Source: Polymyxa betae
Taxonomy: Eukaryota; Endomyxa; Phytomyxea; Plasmodiophorida; Plasmodiophoridae
Reading direction: 5' to 3'
DNA: 28,799 nucleotides
Assembly (NCBI GenBank): GCA_003693705.1
Contig: RBZT01000559.1
Coordinates: forward strand, 1 to 28,799
The notes below the pieces were generated by a model. It saw only the letters and a program-made list of their open reading frames with translations. It had not been told where the DNA came from and did not search any database. Positions 25,989 through 28,799 of the stretch are shown here, in pieces. Made by a program: the position numbers and the translations under genes. Position 1 is the first letter of the stretch. The number at the start of each line of letters is the position of its first letter.

Positions 25989-25993
25989 GTTAC
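25989..25993. repeat. Right target-site duplication of Gypsy-B (GTTAC)
   Basis: Same five bases as 13199-13203. Confidence 0.75.
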
Positions 25994-26234
25994 TCCGGTA
26001 CTTCCGGTTCTAACAGTCGCTATTCAGGAACCATCCCAGACCTCCCTCTTTGTTACAAGAGGAGGCATTACCGATACTACTGGAAAATACCGTCGTGATA
26101 AGGGAACCAAGAGGTGGCATTACAGATACTACAAGTATTGTCGTTTTCAAAACATTTTTCCAGAGGCCCTACAATGGTACCCCAATAAAGAAGCTGCGTG
26201 TCCCATGAAAAAGGTGCGAGACCCGATCTACTGA
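25994..26234 (+). pseudogene. Right part of the gene split by Gypsy-B
   Basis: Directly after the target duplication a plus frame is open for 80 codons to a TGA at 26232. It starts PVLPVLTVAIQEPSQT and continues with an aromatic, basic segment (RRDKGTKRWHYRYYKYC) that looks like a folded, possibly nucleic-acid-binding region. Its phase equals that of the frame left of Gypsy-B. The domain could be a small zinc-binding or WRKY/FLYWCH-like module, but too few cysteine and histidine residues are visible to say so. Confidence 0.5.
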
Positions 26235-26533
26235 TGCCAAAAGATCGCTTTAAGAGCATGCTCCTGACTGTAGGTTTGACTGCAAACTAGTCATAATGAC
26301 GGTTTTAATGTTATACTCGGCACCATTTAAACTAATCCTGCCTTTTTAGAACCTTTGTGAGGAGGGTCAGAACTGAGAGGTTGTCGTAGGCAATCTGGGT
26401 CCGCGACAATCAAGGGTTCCTCTTCTGTTGCAGCGGTAATAGATGCCGAGCGAAGACATGAGCTGGCTTTGCCAGGTGCTACATTACGTTTATGGAACAC
26501 ATTTGGCAAATTGTTCGGTGATTTTGGGACCCT
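26235..26533. other. Intergenic stretch, no clear gene
   Basis: Contains GAGCATGCTC, a perfect 10-bp palindrome, near 26257. A minus frame (26327-26746) runs through it, Ser/Pro-rich at its end, but overlaps the transposase remnant that follows and is not trusted. Confidence 0.4.
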
Positions 26534-27360
26534 ATGAAAAAAGTACATAAGGATGGAACCGAAACTTCGAGCAAGCCGGAGACGTTTATTTCTAGGTGGC
26601 CCAGGCAACGACCGCTCGTTGGGACGAAGACGTTGATCGCCAATGTAGAAGACTACATTGAACAAAATCCGAATCTCTATACTCAGAGCTACAGAACGAA
26701 CTTTGCAACAAGAATGCCGGGCCCTTCGGCACGATTTGAAAATCACCAGAAAGGTGTTGGAGAAAAGGGCCAGCGAAAGTACTCCTGAGCAGCTGAAAGC
26801 TTTTTTATTGCAAAACTTCGACCGACTTATTCATTTCCAGAGCAGTTGGTGTCTATCGACGAGAGCAGTGAGAAAGGCCAAGATTGTCTACGCCGACATT
26901 AATAGTCTCGTATGAGCACTCCAGCGCTTGTTCATCAGCTTTTGCAAAAAGGTGCGCGAGTGTCATTTGCATGGGAGACTGCTTCGGACACTTTCACTCG
27001 ACAGAACTTCCATACGCCTTTTTTACGTTCAATAAGTCAATTTTTACAGCCCTGGCCGATGCTCAGAATCAGTGACACTGGACAATGCAACAATCCACCC
27101 GTATTGTGAACTGGAAGACGCCATTCACAAATGTGGAGCCATCATGGTTTATTTCCCGCCATATTTACCGCAATTATCCAGCTGAAAAGAGGGTCTGCGT
27201 TGCTGAAACAATAACTGACCAAATGCAGAACAGGTGTTCCGACTGTTCCCGGATCTGGGTTTTCAGACAACGATGCCTCTCTGCACGCGATTTCGCAACG
27301 AAGGACTTAAATTTTATGCTTCAAGTGGATCTTGAGAAGACCAAATTTCAGTCGTGATCT
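26534..27360 (+). pseudogene. Second IS630/Tc1-type transposase, heavily decayed
   Basis: Pieces in different plus frames follow the family order. The helix-turn-helix region comes first (VEDYIEQNPNLY then LKITRKVLEKRASES, 26640-26780). The first catalytic Asp is in LVSIDESSEKGQD (26858), followed by STPALVHQLLQKGARVSF and TASDTFTRQNFHTPF. The second Asp is in VTLDNATIHPYCELEDAIH (27081), then YFPPYLPQL, where the family continues to the NPIE glutamate, but a TGA follows (about 27180). The last part to 27357 may be the C-terminus in another frame. At least four frame changes and several stops are present. It is a different lineage from the copy at 20890: the second motif reads LDNATIH rather than LDGARIH. 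Confidence 0.75.
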
Positions 27361-27539
27361 ACTTGTAAATGTGGCCAAGTACCTGAGATTGCGCTGAGAG
27401 CATCCAGCCGACTATTTCTTGGAATTCCATAAACCCCATTCGAAGCACTTTTTTGAAACCTCAGGAAGCTGCGGTCTTTTAACTAAAACCCATTATTATT
27501 TGTAATTTATTTTTAAACACCTAAAACAGCACCAAAAAC
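27361..27539. other. AT-rich spacer, no gene seen
   Basis: Holds A/T runs near 27490-27530; the right end of the IS630-type remnant could lie here but no inverted repeat was found. Confidence 0.35.
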
Positions 27540-28003
27540 CAGAACCAAACGTTTTAGAAGCCGTTTTGCAACGATTCGCAGGATTCGGAATCCCCATAAG
27601 AGATATCGGGAGGGACAGTAAGAGTAAACACCATTACAGATGGATATGTTCCCTTCGTGCTGTTGATGACCCGCTTTTCCATTGAAGGAAGCATATTTTT
27701 CGAAAATGGAATACTGAGCGAGAGAGTTTCTGCTTTACCTCAAAAATATTGCAGAGTTGCTCTTGACTCGGAGCAGGATAAAATACTATTTTTGTCACTG
27801 GGTTTAATGTAGAAATCTGGGTCCATCACTTTCTGGGAATACTTAACAATCAAGCTATGCCATGAACAGAGACTGCCGCGGTTACCGAGTAGCTTGAGGT
27901 AATGTTCAAGAACACCGTTGCACGCGTTCCATCTGCCCACCACACTGTTTCGAAAGGTCTCATGTAAAATTGAAACCCATTTTGACGACCCCGAAGAGGG
28001 GTG
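27540..28003 (-). pseudogene. Minus-strand coding island, unknown family
   Basis: The minus frame from about 28003 reads RLKHPSSGSSKWVSILHETF, then SVVGRWNACNGVLEHYLKLL, to a TGA at 27740, and continues in the same frame (LSLSIPFSKNMLPSMEKRV, then TYPSVMVFTLTVPPDISYGD) to a TAA near 27562. The GRWNACNGVLEHYL phrase is distantly reminiscent of hAT transposases (RWNST motif), but no other hAT motif follows, so the family stays open. The TGA may be a single mutation. Other minus-strand islands upstream (28005-28148 and 28273-28431) suggest a multi-exon or broken gene. Confidence 0.4.
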
Positions 28004-28004
28004 T

Positions 28005-28148
28005 TTTAGTCGGTAACATTATTGTCCTTTTTCCTCTCCTCGACATCGGAGCTGAAGATTTTCAAATCACGCTTATGATTCATAATCAATGGCGTAATTT
28101 CTTCCTCCCCATCTCCGGCAACAATCTCATGCGCAGCCGCTATGAAGT
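28005..28148 (-). pseudogene. Minus-strand coding island or exon
   Basis: The minus frame reads HFIAAAHEIVAGDGEEEITP and continues (NHKRDLKIFSSDVEERKKDN) to a TAA near 28005. It has no start codon; TTCATAG at its left edge could be a splice acceptor. Composition is unlike the plus-strand reading of the same bases, which is also open (27970-28164). Probably part of the same gene as the islands on either side. Confidence 0.35.
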
Positions 28149-28272
28149 GTCAAAAATATTATAGAAATGCCGAAAAAAGGTGCATATCACCATTGTCGGA
28201 TCGGTTAGATCGACATTGGCGTATCTTTCTCCCCGGTAGCGCAGAATAACGCAAACAGGGCATGATACGCTT

Positions 28273-28431
28273 TTACTTGTTTCCGGTGATCGTCTTGCCA
28301 TCAATGACATCCTTAAGCTCTTCTAAGATTGCGGGCAGGCGTTTGTCGTGCTCGGCCGTCAATGGCGAGACTTTGTTAGACTTCTTTGGACATGATTTAT
28401 AGTACGAACTCAGAAGTTTGAATGGCCGCTG
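28273..28431 (-). pseudogene. Minus-strand coding island or exon
   Basis: After a possible acceptor (TTTAACAG) the minus frame reads RPFKLLSSYYKSCPKKSNKV then SPLTAEHDKRLPAILEELKD to a TAA at 28273. It looks like a normal globular or helical segment. No start codon and no known domain. It may be the first visible exon of a gene running through 28003-27540. Confidence 0.35.
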
Positions 28432-28435
28432 TTAA

Positions 28436-28645
28436 ATTGACCTACGATTGACCTACGCACAGCAATTGATCAACTCCGGGCGCAGTTTTGCTGTACCTAC
28501 AATTGACCTATTATCTTGAAAATGACCTAATTGCTCTATTTTTATATAAATGACCTAAATTTGACCTGCAATACCGACATTTTACTGCGACCTAAAATTG
28601 TCCTACGGCCCCCATTTGACCTACAAATTGACCTATAAAACCTAA
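28436..28645. repeat. Array of TGACCTA motifs
   Basis: About ten close variants of TTGACCTA (TGACCTAC, TGACCTAA, TGACCTG, CGACCTAA, TGTCCTAC) occur within 210 bp, all in the same orientation (AGGTCA on the other strand), at irregular spacing of about 10-35 bp. This density is far above chance. It could be a transcription-factor or transposase binding array, or the subterminal region of an unrecognised element. Confidence 0.75.
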
Positions 28646-28799
28646 TAGCTGGGTTTACACTACAAATCTCGACAAAATTTTCTATATTGACTGCTGGTTG
28701 TAGTTCAAACATTTTGTATTGGAAAGATAGACAGCACACACTGTGTAGTGAGGCTGTCTCACATTGAAGACAAATAGAACAACTGAGTCAATCGATGCT
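28646..28799. other. Right edge of window, nothing recognised
   Basis: No gene, RNA or repeat is identified. The phrase GGTTTACACTACAAATCTCG directly after the motif array could be a transposon end, but its partner would be outside the window. Confidence 0.3.

Noticed and set aside
26327-26746. 139-codon minus frame as a gene
   Set aside because: Its first half is opposite the IS630-type N-terminus; only the Ser/Pro-rich tail is free of overlap and shows no domain.
4330-28000. TGA read as a sense codon (altered genetic code), since many frames continue past TGA
   Set aside because: TAA and TAG also interrupt frames, frameshifts are common, and other genes end properly at TGA (for example 8621 and 26232). 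Decay by CGA-to-TGA and TGG-to-TGA changes explains the pattern.
28436-28645. Nuclear-receptor response elements (AGGTCA half-sites)
   Set aside because: The hexamer matches, but such receptors are known from animals and nothing else here points to an animal; kept only as a repeat array.

Overview
The window is eukaryotic and consists mostly of transposable elements. Several genes carry GT-AG introns of about 47-56 bp. The polymerase of the inner Ty3/Gypsy element (motifs such as WIDDLLGY and an RNase H segment followed by HHISGEDNHWADLLSRW), the IS630-type transposases (DGARIH...NPIE) and the PIF/Harbinger pairs resemble, from memory, elements common in oomycetes. An oomycete or related stramenopile is my best guess; a fungus is not excluded. 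There are no bacterial operons, rRNA or recognisable tRNA genes.

Layout. (1) 1-2888 is AT-rich, with acidic or lysine-rich open frames that I do not recognise and a two-base gap (NN) at 2676-2677; its composition differs sharply from the rest. (2) 2889-6000 holds a Harbinger-type pair, a Myb-like partner (+) and a DDE transposase (-), tail to tail. (3) 6172-7203 has a small two-exon gene and a hypothetical frame, both on the minus strand. (4) 7326-9834 is a second Harbinger pair in the opposite order, with a terminal sequence at 9834. (5) 10023-12707 is a third tail-to-tail pair: a spliced gene of unknown family (+) and a Myb-like gene (-) that is split by an 838-bp hAT-like element with an 8-bp target duplication. 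(6) 12758-26234 is a nest. A decayed plus-strand gene is split by Gypsy-B (13204-25988, TSD GTTAC). Gypsy-B is split by a TA-flanked inverted-repeat element (15014-23522). That element is split by Gypsy-A (15864 to about 23461). Gypsy-A carries, after pol, an IS630-type transposase gene and antisense frames. (7) 26534-27360 is a second, decayed IS630-type transposase. (8) 27540-28799 has minus-strand coding islands and an array of TGACCTA motifs.

The nest is supported by LTR pairs, target duplications, inverted repeats and reading frames that resume across insertion points. The LTR pairs agree with the nesting order: by eye the outer Gypsy-B LTRs are about 85% identical and the inner Gypsy-A LTRs about 96%. 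Nearly all elements are dead through stops and frameshifts. The IS630-type gene at 20890-22066 is the closest to intact. Strongest candidates for something undescribed: the 10023-10964 spliced gene with its Myb-like neighbour, and the antisense frames at 22096-23133 inside Gypsy-A.
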